DNA of 64,000 nt. Source: Nepenthes gracilis (lineage: Eukaryota; Streptophyta; Magnoliopsida; Caryophyllales; Nepenthaceae). The notes beneath the pieces are model-generated. The model was given only the letters and a program-made list of their open reading frames with translations. It searched no databases and was not told the DNA's origin. The stretch is from the NCBI GenBank assembly GCA_033239525.1, contig BSYO01000010.1:11435379-11499378 (forward strand), read 5' to 3'. Position numbers and translations under genes: made by a program. This document shows positions 23,135 to 34,249 of this stretch, piece after piece. Each line of letters begins with the position of its first letter. The stretch's first letter is position 1.

Positions 23135-24712
23135 AATACAATCAAAGGCAACACAAAAAAACTCATCACTAAAAAGAATAGATAAAGCAATCGAATACCT
23201 AAGGAATTCCTCGCATGGTCACCTCTCACTAACCACACCATTGTCTTCTATTCTATCAAGTCCAACCTTAGGATTTATATTCTTGATTACCTCTAAGCCA
23301 CACATCAGTATTGTTTCACTAAATAGCATATCTATCTTCACCCTATACTTAGCCACCACACAGCCTACTAGAGATTTCTAAATAATCTCCTCCAACTATT
23401 TCTAAAATAAGGTGAAACCATAAAATTGTTAAAATTTTACATTTTGGCCATGCCCATAACTCATCTTCTATAATAATAAGTATATTGCCACCACGTACAT
23501 GGTATATCACATTAAAATACCATAATTTAGCGTATAGTTTATCATACACTAAGGTGGTCATAGATTTACTATACTATCATATAATATACACAAGTGTATT
23601 TTAAACCTCTTCTACTCATCAAAAGGCACATTACACCTTATGTAAAAGGCACACAGGGACTCCAGTTTTTCTTTGACAAGTATAAAAATCTCCCATACAT
23701 CAGGAAAACTATAGTTCTGCAATATATCCTAGCATAACATATAAAATTCTTATGTATTAAACCCACCACTCATACTAGGCACGTGGCCACCTACGTCTTT
23801 ATACATGCCACTTCTAGATCTTGCTAGTATATAATCAATTATCCATCCAAATTCAAACGATGACCTTCATAGAGAAACTTTTAGAAATGTTCATCTCTAC
23901 TGTCAAACTGTACATTGTGTTTCCTCCTATTGGCATCACTATTTTACCTGCATTAAGCAACTCAGTCAATTTTTTATCAAGTTGATTTTTGTCTATGGTC
24001 TCCAACACAATGTTGGATCCCCATAATCATCCAATCTTCATTGTCCTCCCAACTGACTAATGATTACCATCTCCTTTTGTATAACACCCTGCAGGGTTGC
24101 CATCCTAATGTTTGTCTAAAATTGTACTGTAATTGTAATCAGTATGATTTCCTTGGTGCCTGACAAGTAAGATGAGTTCCTTGGTGCCTCCTAGAGTTTG
24201 AGAGTTACAACATGTCCCCAATATTTGAATGGTCCTCTCGCACTTCCTATCTATCTAAGGATGGAATGTCATAAAACAACAAACAAATCTCAATTTCTTG
24301 ATGCAAACTCCCTTTTGAACATCAATATAACACTTGAATCTTTATCTGATGCAATGGGCATCAGAATTCTACAATTGCATATTCTCGTCTATATATAATG
24401 ACACCAATCAATCTAATGAATAGACAACCTTATCACCAAGGTTCATCCACAACAATTCAAACTGTTGTCATGAACTCCAGTCAAAATTAGGCAATAATAA
24501 TAACTAATAATGATTAAAATCTACAAAATGAATTCCTAACCCAAAAGACGTGGCAAATATAATAAAGTTTGAATCTGGGTTGAACCTAACATAATATTAA
24601 AATAGTATCATCAATGATAAAAATAATATCAACTATTACAAGTCACTTCAAAGTACCGGAGTTCAGACATCAAAATTACTAACAACCTGCTCAAAATATC
24701 TGTAAGAAAATA
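23043..24712. repeat. segmental duplication, copy 1
   Basis: It holds the last 90 bp of the element E LTR, the AATAC target copy (23135-23139), 1.3 kb of element F interior, the ACTGT target copy (24461-24465) and the first 247 bp of the D LTR. The same series recurs at 25132-26777. Long stretches are identical, while a few short patches (about 23625-23670 and 24090-24190) are scrambled relative to copy 2. Confidence 0.85.
24205..24370 (-). pseudogene. element F integrase core fragment (copy 1)
   Basis: On the minus strand: MPIASDKDSSVILMF, a gap of about 20 codons with stops, then IDRKCERTIQILGDML. This matches the gypsy integrase run 'SIVSDRDPRFT ... HPQTDGQSERTIQTLEDML'. The second catalytic Asp (SDKD) survives, HPQTDGQ has become a stop plus IDRK, and Glu is kept in CERTIQ. 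The first part of the integrase lies beyond element D, at 37367 rightward. Confidence 0.6.
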
Positions 24713-25131
24713 ATGAGTCCATTTTTAACTGCAAGCCGGAGTTCAAAGCTGAGTTTTTTTCTCAAAAGCTGGAGTTCAAAAAGCCAATTCTTTCTTTTCA
24801 AAAGCTTCTGAGTTCAAAAAGTCGCACTTTTCAAAAGCCAAGTTCAAAAGCTTGACAAATGCAGAAGGCTATTAATCTGTACATAAATGCTTAGTTCATT
24901 TAACATACTAGTTTAATTCATTTTTTTTATATAGGAAATCGACTCCATTTTCATTTCAGTCGTGAGAAGGTCGATGTTCAATGCAGTAATGGAAGGAACT
25001 TTAAAATAAAGTACACTATGTAGTAACATGAACCTTAAAATGTGAAAGTAATAACTTTAAAATGTAGGCACACTTGCAAAGATTTAAAATGTAATTCAAA
25101 GAGCACATTCAAGTAATCTCTGCATTTCCCA
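24713..25131. other. spacer between duplicated copies, with short internal repeats
   Basis: 419 bp unlike the flanks. It is built from short repeated words such as AAAAGCTGGAGTTCAAAAAG (at least four variants, 24728-24860) and CTTTAAAATGT (three times, about 25000-25090). No coding signal. Confidence 0.6.
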
Positions 25132-26279
25132 AATAAAGCTTTGTAGATTAAGTTTACTTGCCAGATTGATATTAACTTTAATTATCCATAATTATGATAT
25201 TCAAAAATGTACATTACAAATACAATCAAGGCAACACAAAAAAACTCATCACTAAAAAAAAGAATAGATAAAGCAATCGAATACCTAAGGAATTCCTCGC
25301 ATGGTCACCTCTCACTAACCACACCATTGTCTTCTATTCTATCAAGTCCAACCTTAGGATTTATATTCTTGATTACCTCTAAGCCACACATCAGTATTGT
25401 TTCACTAAATAGCATATCTATCTTCACCCTATACTTAGCCACCACACAGCCTACTAGAGATTTCTAACAATCTCCTCCAACTATTTCTAAAATAAGGTGA
25501 AACCATAAAAATTGTTAAAATTTTACATTTTGGCCATGCCCATAACTCATCTTCTATAATAATAAGTATATTGCCACCACGTACATGGTATATCACATTA
25601 AAATACCATAATTTAGCGTATAGTTTATCATACACTAAGGTGGTCATAGATTTACTATGTACTATCATATAATATACACAAGTGTATTTTAAACCCTTCT
25701 TACTCATCGTAAGGCACACAGCCACCTTATGTTCTTAGCCTCCAGTTTAGAGATTGACAAGTATAAAAATCTCCCATACATCAGGAAAACTATAGTTCTG
25801 CAATATATCCTAGCATAACATATAAAAATTCTATGTATTAAACCCACCACTCATACTAGGCACGTGGCCACCTACGTCTTTATACATGCCACTTCTAGAT
25901 CTTGCTAGTATATAATCAATTATCCATCCAAATTCAAACGATGACCTTTCATAGAGAAACTTTTAGAAATGTTGCATCTCTACTGTCAAACTGTACATTG
26001 TGTTTCCTCCTATTGGCATCACTATTTTACCTGCATTAAGCAACTCATAGTCAATTTTTTATCAAGTTGATTTTGTCTATGGTCTCCAACACAATGTTGG
26101 ATCCCATAATCATCCAATCTTCATTGTCCTCCCAACTGACTAATGATTACCATCTCCTTTTGTATAACACCTCGAAAGGGCCATCCCAATGTTTGTCTAA
26201 AAATTGTAATTGTACGTGAATTTCACCGATGACAAGTATGAGTTCCTTGGTGCCTCCTAAGTGGAGTGTTGAGAGTTAC

Positions 26280-26470
26280 AACATGTCCCCTAATATTTGA
26301 ATGGTCCTCTCGCACTTCCTATCTATCTAAGGATGGAATGTCATAAAACAACAAACAAATCTCAATATCTTGATGCAAACTCCTTTAGAACATCAATATA
26401 ACACTTGAATCTTTATCTGATGCAATGGGCATCAGAATTCTACAATTGCATATTCTCGTCTATATATAAT
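26280..26470 (-). pseudogene. element F integrase core fragment (copy 2)
   Basis: Same motif series as 24205-24370 (SDKDSSVILMF, then CERTIQILGDML). It lies directly left of element D, so it is the true continuation of the F integrase whose N-terminal part is at 37367-37610. Confidence 0.6.
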
Positions 26471-26531
26471 GACACCAATCAATCTAATGAATAGACAACC
26501 TTATCACCAAGGTTCATCCACAACAATTCAA

Positions 26532-26536
26532 ACTGT
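26532..26536. repeat. target-site duplication of element D (left), ACTGT
   Basis: ACTGT precedes TGTCATGAACCC; the same bases follow the right LTR at 37362-37366. Confidence 0.85.
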
Positions 26537-28656
26537 TGTCATGAACCCAGTCAAAATTAGGCAATAATAATAACTAATAATGATTAAAATCTACAAAATG
26601 AATTCCTAACCCAAAAGACGTGCAAATATAATACCCAAATCTGGGTTGAACCTAACATAATATTAAAATAGTATCATCAATGATAAAAACTAATATCAAC
26701 TATTACAGAGTCACTTCAAAGTACCTGTTCAGACATCAAAATTACTAACAACCTGCTCAAAATATCTGTAAGAAAAATGACTATCCAACTAACACAAATC
26801 CACACTAGCAATCAAACATAAGCCAAAAATGTCACTATCCAAATATCAAAATAATCCAAACCTTACTTCCATGACATATAATATAGTAACATAAATCTAT
26901 CTATTATTCTTTCGTTATCAAATTATATTCAGTATAAGTATAATCCAACTGCCAAACTAATAATTACAAAATAATAAATAAAATTTTTGTCAGCACTCTT
27001 TTCCAAGCTCCCTATAAGATATCCATAACTCTCTAATTTGAAAATAGTTAAGAATAATAAAATTATAAGTTGAATATCCAACAAGTATCAATATATACAT
27101 ATGTAACAAAGTAGTACATTTATAATCAGAGTAAATGGACAAAATTAGTAAAATATGTGCAAATTTTTCATGTAAATCAAAGGACTAAATATGACGATAT
27201 AAGGAATCATCAAATATCCAAATGTAGTCTCATATGAAAGGTCCATAATCTAAATGTGAATATTAAATAATCCAAATATATGATACCAATTTGAAGCCCG
27301 ATATCACAAATTTGAATGGTAGTCAAAGCTTATAAATTTCATAATCAAATGTCTCAAGTATCAAATTAAACACATATAAAAATATCAAAAATTTAAAGCG
27401 TACTCAAATTAGAGAACTAAAAACCAAAAGACTGATTTTGAGGAAGGGTTACACATACTCTAATAACCTTAAACTGAATCACTACTATTTAAATTTATAA
27501 GCAGACCGTTTACATATTCCTCCTTATAGATGTGATCAAATGTCACTTTTTTTCCGTATAGTTGATAGGTGTAGTTATCAATTCTATCTGAATATATTGT
27601 GATATCTAAATATATTATGATATTTGAATATATTTGTTCCGTTTATTTTTTTTTGATAGTTCTCAACAAAATACCAGACCTTAGGGGTCTATATAATAAA
27701 TATCCAAAATTTTTCTATCTGACGAAAAAGTATAAAATTTTCATTTTGAGAAAGTGCAAATACAAAACTTTTCTCTTTGTAGGAAAGTATAAATATCAAA
27801 GTGAATACAAAATAAAGCTCGACCTAAAACACATGCATGGAGTATCACTTGTACAGCCCATATGCAAGTTTTCATGTCTTTTTCTTTACAAATACTTTTA
27901 TACATGTATATAACATTTTAAAATATTTATCCATTTTTATAAAACAAGTAAAATTATCAAATATTAATAAAATAGAAATAAAATATCAAAATATTTAGTA
28001 AAACTATATACATGCATGCATATTAGGAGTGGGGTAAGTAAAATATCATGTATGTATAATAAAATCACCAAAATAAAAGCAAAACTAAAAGAAAATGAAA
28101 ATATGTCATAGAAAGGGTTTAAAAATACTTACTTTTAACCTCTAATCTAATTAATTTTACCAAAAGATATTTCAAAATTCATTTTCTTCTTTTTCTCTCT
28201 TTTTCTTCCCATTCTTTCTCTCTCCTTTCTCCTATTTTCCTACAAAAATGCTCAAAACTAGTGACAGGCATACTTATTTACATGAATCGAAACATGAGCA
28301 TTGGATAAGTACATATTAACTGTCGTGGTAAACCCCAATTGCATACAAGTGCCACCATAAACATGGCTCAAGCACGAGTAATTTGGCAATTCTACGCATG
28401 AGTGTCCAAGAGGCGTATATTAGGTGCCCTATTATCTACCCAAAACACGTTCAAGTGCTCTAAAGGCACACTTCAGAAGCATCCAATCTATCAAAATTCT
28501 ACATGAAAGCGTGTCAAGATTGCTTCAGCCGTTAAGCTTGCTTCCTTTTTCAAATTTTTCTTCAAATTTTTCATTATATAATTATTTTTAATATTTTTAA
28601 AATAAATCCAAATGAACTAATACTATTAAATAATTAAGTGAGAATTGCATGTTACC
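26537..28656 (-). repeat. element D 3' LTR
   Basis: About 2.1 kb, collinear with 35291-37361, with conserved blocks such as CACTATCCAAATATCAAAATA and ACATGCATG(G/A)AGTA. It ends ...GCATGTTACCA where the partner ends GAGTGTTACA. A pyrimidine tract lies near 28180-28235. The ORF at 27599-27913 lies inside the LTR and is fortuitous. Confidence 0.85.
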
Positions 28657-28704
28657 ACTCTTCCTTCTCTATAAAATTTTATTCTTAAAATTTATATACT
28701 TTAA

Positions 28705-29004
28705 CGGCACATTTAGTTATTGGAATAGAATAATATGAGAATTAAATAGTTATTTCTAGAGAATAGAATAAGATAAGAATATAGTTAAAAAATTTTATTT
28801 TCATATTTGATTGTTGGAATAAAATATGTTGAGAATTAGTATTCTAATATTTGGTATGTAGTAATCACATGAGAAATATAGTAAAAATTTATATTAATAA
28901 CGTTTTTACCCTTATTTAATGAAAAATATTCTAGAAGTAAGAAAGTATGAATAATACCTACACGCCTCAATAATAATATCTTTTATAATAACGATATCAT
29001 CTGC

Positions 29005-29086
<82 letters not shown>

Positions 29087-29310
29087 GCAAAATGAGAATA
29101 AAATTTACATGGTGTGAGAATAACTATTCTCACCAACCAAGAAATAAAAAATATCTAAGAGCAAGTGGTATTTTTTATTTCCCAAGTCGGAGGAATAAAT
29201 ATTCCTCCGGGATATTTACTTCTCGTCAAAAAGTAACCAAACAGTGAAATAAATATTCCTTTGAAAATAAGGTAGGAATAAAATTTCTATTTATACCAAC
29301 CAAATATGCA
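28705..29310. mobile_element. MITE (606 bp, TTAA-flanked, PIF/Harbinger- or piggyBac-like)
   Basis: Flanked by TTAA on both sides (28701-28704, 29311-29314). The ends are inverted repeats: GCACATTTAGTTATTGG at left, and the reverse complement of the right end reads GCATATTTGGTTGGTAT. No coding capacity; it contains (AAT)27 and two short perfect palindromes. It sits between the integrase end and the polypurine tract of element D. TTAA could also be a TTA duplication plus a terminal A, so the superfamily is uncertain. Confidence 0.65.
29005..29085. repeat. (AAT)27 microsatellite
   Basis: 81 bp of uninterrupted AAT inside the MITE. A minus-strand ORF through it gives a run of isoleucines and is not a gene. 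Confidence 0.95.
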
Positions 29311-29324
29311 TTAAGACTCAAATA

Positions 29325-30540
29325 AGTAAGGGCACTTCTCGTAAATTTTATCCTCACATTCCCATATTGCTCTCTCGATTGAGTGATTCCTCCAAAGTAC
29401 CTTAATCAAAGGAATTATCTTGATGTACAACACTTGATTTTTTTTTTCTAAAATCTAAGTTGGAACTACAACATGCGTCAAATTCCCACCAATTTACATT
29501 GGTTCATACTTAATAACATCTAAAGGATCAAACACATACTTTATCAACTAAGAAATAGGGAAAACATCATGACAATTCATTGAATTTGACGGTAAAGTCA
29601 ATCTGTAAACCATCTCTCCAACTCGCTACAAAATTTCAAATGGCTTAATGAATCTCGACTTTAATTTTTCTTTTATCCCAAATCTTGAAATTCATTTTCA
29701 AATAGATATCTTAAAAAATACATGGTCACCATTTCAAATCGCAAATCACATCTTCATCAATTAGTATAACTGTTCTGATAACTTTAGGCAACAATTAAAT
29801 GATCTCAAATAATTTTAATCTTATCGGACATATCCTAAATGGTATAGTGACTCAAAAATTTACGATTACCAACTTCTTCTTAATTAATAGGACTAGCATC
29901 TTTGTCAGTATAATACATCGAAATGGGTCATTCTGATACTCGATCTGTACCTATATTTGTATAAAATAATTATCCCCATTTTCATTTATCTCTAAAATAG
30001 ATACCCTTAATATATCTTTCAAAATTTAAATGGTCATCTCTAATTGTCCATCTGTCTGATAATGAATGCTGTACAGAACTTTAAATTGGTATCCTACTCC
30101 TTGTGCAAAGTTTTTTAAAATTTTGACACAAATCTTGAAGTATGATAAAAACTATTAAAATTGAAATACCATGCAATATCGCCATCTCATTAATATATAA
30201 ATGTGCCAAGTGATCCTCGAAAACATGATGCTTGCAGGCACAGAGTGTGCAAATTTGTTAATCTATCCACAATCATCTAGATAGCATCGAAATTTCTCAT
30301 CGTCCTCGAAAAACTTGAAACAAATTTCATTGTGATGTGTTTCCACTTCTATTTAGGAATCAGCAAAGAGTGCAAAAATCTAGGAGATTTCTATACTTGG
30401 CCTTAACTTATTGGAACACAATACACCTCGCTGCACACATGGCAATCTCTCCTCTCATGTTTTGCCATCTAAAAAGCTTCTTCATATCGTGGTACATCTT
30501 GTTCACTTTTGGATAAATGTATACTTTGTTCAATGGGATT
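29325..30540 (-). pseudogene. element D integrase with chromovirus-type C-terminus (degenerate)
   Basis: Minus strand, several frames. Zinc-binding region: YHDMKKLFRWQNMRGEIAM near 30500. Core: MIVDRLTNLHTL near 30280, LHGISILIV near 30175, then QTDGQLEMTI near 30060-30030. C-terminal end: PLIKVLWRNHSIERAIWECE (about 29410-29350), matching the 'VLWRNH..EEATWE' word at the end of Tekay/Del pol. The DDE region is broken by stops and small deletions. The MITE begins about 15 bp beyond the last recognised residue. Confidence 0.75.
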
Positions 30541-30929
30541 CATTCAAAAATTCCTCCTTCAACCCTTCAATATTTAACACATCAATTCTATCTCAAAATA
30601 AAAAAATCATTCATCTGCTTGATTATTAAAATTTTCTTGTAACTTACTATTCAAATCTCTAATGATTTTTATCAAATACTAGTTATTCATTTGAGACTCC
30701 TTGATTTTCTTTATAATTAAGGATTGAATTTGGAAGTACGACAAAATTATTTTCGACAAAATTATTTTCGACCATTGGGATGTAAACGACTATTACAACC
30801 TTTCATTCCATCAAATATTTCTCATCTTTGATCATCAAATGGGCCATCATACTTTAAGATTTTCAGCTTAAAGTATTGGCAACACATTTTCCTTCCCTAG
30901 TTGGTATTAAATTTTATAATTATAATTTA

Positions 30930-31150
30930 TCAATAAATTCATCCACCTATACTGTCGCATATTCAACTCTTTCTACGAGAACAAATATTTTAAACTCTTA
31001 TGATCAGAGTACACTATAAATTACTTATCGTATAAATAATGTCTTCAAATTTTCAAAAAAATCACAGTTACCTATTTCGAATCATGGATAGGATAATTCT
31101 ATTCATGAGTGTTCAACTACCTTGACTCAAAAGCAATTGCTCGACCACGT
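30930..31150 (-). pseudogene. element D RNase H (degenerate)
   Basis: The minus strand reads RAIAFESR, NYPIHDSK, KI-RHYLYDK, FIVYSDHKSLKYLFS and KELNMRQYRW. This is the gypsy RNase H signature (YSDHKSLKYLF..KELNMRQRRW) with three or four stops. The SDH aspartate is present. Confidence 0.75.
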
Positions 31151-31269
31151 TGTATCAAAACATAATCCACACCCATCTTTGAACTAACACTATTACCACA
31201 GAACACCCTAATCCATTTGGAGTCAACATTATTGACACGAAGGTTAATCTATCTTTTAGCATTTGAAAG

Positions 31270-31581
31270 CTTCTCTTGTAATCTTTATACCAAAGAAAAA
31301 TTATTCTCTTATGAGTTAAATGCATTAGTGGCATTATGATCTTTGAAAAATCTCAACAAAATATCTTTAATAACTTGCCAAACCTAAGAAATTTTGTATT
31401 TTTGTAACATTAGTCGGTCATTTCTAATTCGCAACAACTTTAATCTTTCTTGGATCTACTGACATACCTCCCTTGGAAACTATATGTCCTAAAAATGATA
31501 CTTCTTCTAATCCGATTCATGAAATCCATCAAAACTATTAGTATATTTGTAAACCCAAAAGGTATTACTAAGGATTATAGT
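31270..31581 (-). pseudogene. element D reverse transcriptase, C-terminal half
   Basis: Continues from the LINE insertion point: HYNPLVIPFGFTN at about 31580-31540, then FMNRI, then VSFLGHIVSKGGMSVDPRKIK at about 31510-31440. About 55 codons are missing between FMNRI and VSFLGH. That gap includes the catalytic YxDD motif, so this copy cannot encode an active RT. Confidence 0.75.
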
Positions 31582-31597
31582 GGCCATACCTCATTCT
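31582..31597. repeat. LINE target-site duplication, left copy (16 bp)
   Basis: GGCCATACCTCATTCT, repeated exactly at 33251-33266. In the RT gene of D it encodes part of FRMRYGHY on the minus strand. Confidence 0.9.
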
Positions 31598-32290
31598 TTT
31601 TTTTGTTAAGTAATTAATTGCATTAAAATTAAAAAGAATGTACAAATCAGCTATGTTCTTTACCAAGTGTTTTGCGGACCTGGGAGAGGAAACATAGAAC
31701 CAGAGAGACCTCTAAACTACGACATTGATAAGAAGATTAAATAATCGAAATCGGCGTTTGAAAACATAAAACCAATTCGCAGTTGAAAAGCATGCCGAAG
31801 GCGGGAAATGAAGTGCATGACGTGAGCGGCACATGATATGCCCATCAGCAAAACCAAACTAGCCTCCAACAGGATCAATCCAGATCAGCGTTCCATACCC
31901 ACCTTGCCATTCAGCAATTAAAGAGCGCATTCTAACTCAGCAATGAAATCGCCTGCTTCCCTCACACCAAGTCGGCATATGAAATCAACGGTTTATCCTC
32001 AAGAGAGTCCACGTCAGTCAATCCGTCCAGCCGCAATCCAAACTGGTAGTCACTGCAAGCTAGAGCGGGCATATGCAAACGGTAGTAGGGCACATCAGCA
32101 ACAACGCAACAGCAAATCCGAAGATGGTCAAGGCTTCAGAGGAAACCGGAAAACCAACACTCCGGCTAATGCCACAATAGGAGGGTCTACACGGCCACGT
32201 CAGCAAATCCTTAATAGAAAAACGAATCAACTTTGACTTTAGACAAGACCAAAATAAAACTGGCCAGGAAAGACACGCAGTTCCCCCGCA
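31598..32290 (-). other. LINE 3' untranslated part
   Basis: Non-coding 3' segment of the LINE on the minus strand, ending in oligo(A). The plus-strand ORF at 31943-32236 has no known motif and is opposed to the LINE; I do not regard it as a gene. Confidence 0.5.
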
Positions 32291-32295
32291 AGAGA

Positions 32296-33055
32296 TTTTT
32301 TTTTTTTTGGGCCAAGGGCACTCCGGACCTTTCCACCTTGCACTCACTCCAGCAAGGTCACTCTGGCCTCAGAACCTTGCACTCACAAAAATTACTCCGG
32401 CCTCATCACACACAAGGCAATTCCGGCCATTAAGTGATCAAAGGCAAGCCGGCCTCAGCGTACTCATGCCACGCCGGCCTTTTTGCGTATAAATAGCACT
32501 CCAGATTCATCATACGCAAGGCCACTTCGGCCTTTTAGCAAATAAAAAGCACTCTGGAGATTCAACAAACTCAAGGCCACTCCGGCTTTATAGCGAACAA
32601 GAAGCACTCCAGCCTCCATGATGTCTTTTTTTTTTTTTTTTTTTTTGGTCTTTTAGAGATTTAAAGGGACTCTGGATTCATCAGACGTATAGCCACTCCG
32701 GCCTTTAGCGAACAAAAGGCACTTCAGATTCATCAAACGCAAGGCCACTCCGGCCTATCAGCGAACAAAAAGCACTCCGAATTCGACAAGCGCAAGGCCA
32801 CTCCGGCCTATTAGCGAACAAAAAGCACTCCGGCCTCCAAGATGTCCTTTTTTTTTTTTAAACCACGCAAGGAGAGCCCAAGGGGGCAAGGGGCTGATAC
32901 AAGAAACCTTCCAACAAGGCTCCCCTACAATATGGAGCCAAAACAGGGAACATGCCAAACAGGTTCCCTCAAAAACAATTTTTTTTTTTTTTGAGAGGCC
33001 AAGGCATAAAGCACTCCAGCCATCATGATGTCCTTTTTGTTTTTTTTTTACCCGA
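32296..33055. repeat. GC-rich minisatellite of about 53 bp with interspersed oligo-T runs
   Basis: The core unit reads AAGGCCACTCCGGCCTATTA-GCGAACAAAAAGCACTCCG with variants. ACTCCGG or ACTCCAG recurs some 15 times. Adjacent well-kept units start at 32741 and 32794 (period 53). Oligo-T runs of 10-24 occur near 32299, 32627, 32847, 32979 and 33036. Three of them follow the word ATGATGTC or AAGATGTCC, which suggests a higher-order unit. Confidence 0.75.
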
Positions 33056-33071
33056 ACGCAAGGCAAATCTG

Positions 33072-33250
33072 TCAGGGTTCGGAGTCTGAGTTCAGGACCG
33101 CAAGGGGGATGCTCCATCTGATCAAAACCGATCTATCTCTACGTGCATCCGCAACATGGGAAAACTCCAGCTTGCACCGCACAACAGCCTGTATCTGGTA
33201 GGCCAATTGGGTTTCATTTCGGGCGGTATCCTTAAAGACACGTTTCTTTC
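33072..33250 (-). pseudogene. LINE ORF2 C-terminal fragment
   Basis: Minus strand from 33250: [20 protein letters not shown], then [20 protein letters not shown] and a stop after NSDSEP. The 'RVF.D.AR...L...I' pattern is the end of plant LINE ORF2. In the raw sequence it is fused in frame to gypsy RT (FRMRYG), because the insertion joined the two; that fusion ORF is accidental. About 60 residues remain of a protein that is normally over 1,000. Confidence 0.55.
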
Positions 33251-33266
33251 GGCCATACCTCATTCT
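33251..33266. repeat. LINE target-site duplication, right copy (16 bp)
   Basis: Exact copy of 31582-31597, abutting the 5' end of the LINE. Confidence 0.9.
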
Positions 33267-33560
33267 GAAAACCGTCTTAGGCATGTCCTCACACTTAATC
33301 CTTAATTGATAGTACCTCAAATGCAAATCAATCTTAGAGAAAACCTAAACTCCTTACAATTGGCTAAACAATTCATCAATTCTCAAAAGGGGGTACTTAT
33401 TGTTAATTATGATCTTATTTAATTTTTGATAATTAATACATATTCTCACTGATTTGTACCTTTTCTTCCCAAAGAGCATTGGGCATCTCACAGTAACAAA
33501 CTCGGCAAAATAAATCCCTTCTCGGATAACTCTCATAATTGCAGTTTCAATTCTTTCAAC
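33267..33560 (-). pseudogene. element D reverse transcriptase, N-terminal half
   Basis: Minus strand: ICINYQKLNKIIINNKYPLL RIDELFSQL at 33470-33354 (the '[27 protein letters not shown]' block of chromovirus RT). After a frameshift, [20 protein letters not shown] runs at about 33326-33270 ('DLRSGYHQLRI.EEDIPKTAFRTRYGHYEF'). The reading breaks at the LINE insertion within MRYG. The second half is at 31270-31581. Confidence 0.8.
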
Positions 33561-33839
33561 TCGAATGAGAACATTTTGTAAGGGTTCTTGAAATTAGTGT
33601 AGATCCCAACACAATATCAATGATAAATTCAATCTTCAGACTAGGAAGTAAATTAGGCAAATCCTCTAAAAAATACCCTCAAATTCACATACCGCCAAAA
33701 TTTCTTCAAGCGACACATTGTGACTCCCAAAGGTGGTCACATTGGTTAAATAAGCTCGGCAGCCATCCTTTAGTAAATGGCTCACATGCAAACTGAAAAT
33801 CAACCTAGTAGACTTCTTTTCGACTTTCTCTTGAAACTT

Positions 33840-34170
33840 GAAAGATTCATACCGAATAATACAAAATAAGACGGACTTATTGTATCAATTCACACTAGTG
33901 TGATAACATACCAATCATTTTATTTCCAAAACAGTATCAAAATTAGGTATGTTAAGTAAAATCAAGTTTGCCAGGAACCCAAACCGATTGACCAAACCAA
34001 ACATTGAGAGTCCCTAATATCGGTCAACAAAGACACTGAGGTAGATATTAATAATGTTAACTCTAAAATTTGAGGGGCACATGAAAATTATAAGTAAACT
34101 TAGGAACCATAAAAAACTGTATAGACTCAGGATCAATCAACACGTGAGCCATAGATTCAAAAATTTGCAC
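33840..34170 (-). pseudogene. element D protease (degenerate)
   Basis: Minus strand near 34150-34060: AHVLIDPESIQFFMVPKFTY then HVPLKF. This is the retropepsin block 'VLIDPGSTHSFIAPKFA..', where DPG/DSG has become DPE. It lies between the gag zinc knuckle and RT as expected. Stops follow. Confidence 0.6.
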
Positions 34171-34249
34171 ATTACATTTAATTATTGAGAAGTCTACTCT
34201 CACATCCTTCACCATTGCCGCAAAAGCCCTTCCTGGAATAGAAGCCTTC

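Larger units (their letters stand above)
25132..26777. repeat. segmental duplication, copy 2
   Basis: Second copy of 23043-24712. It includes the end of an E-type LTR (to 25218) with AATAC at 25219-25223, the F interior, ACTGT at 26532-26536 and the beginning of the D LTR. Here the D LTR continues to its full length. Confidence 0.85.
31598..33250 (-). mobile_element. 5'-truncated L1-type LINE in the RT of element D
   Basis: 1.65 kb bounded by an exact 16-bp target duplication, with an oligo-T start at the left that is the oligo(A) tail on the minus strand. Both are hallmarks of target-primed reverse transcription. The 5' end (right side) encodes [20 protein letters not shown] on the minus strand, which resembles the C-terminal tail of plant LINE ORF2 (zf-RVT-associated region, 'ERN.RVF'). 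The 3' part ends TTTTAATGCAATTAATTAC before the tail. Between them is a minisatellite of about 53 bp with several oligo-T runs. Confidence 0.8.

Noticed and set aside
27599..27913. 104-codon plus-strand ORF
   Set aside because: Inside the D LTR; Lys/Tyr/Ile-rich from AT-rich DNA and not open in the partner LTR.
28912..29136. ORF with a long isoleucine run
   Set aside because: It is the translation of the (AAT)27 microsatellite in the MITE.
31943..32236. 97-codon plus-strand ORF
   Set aside because: It is opposed to the LINE that contains it, has low-complexity Ser/Arg/Gln composition and no motif.
33072..33326. 84-codon ORF with RT-like start
   Set aside because: An accidental fusion of element D RT and the LINE ORF2 tail across the insertion joint, not a gene.
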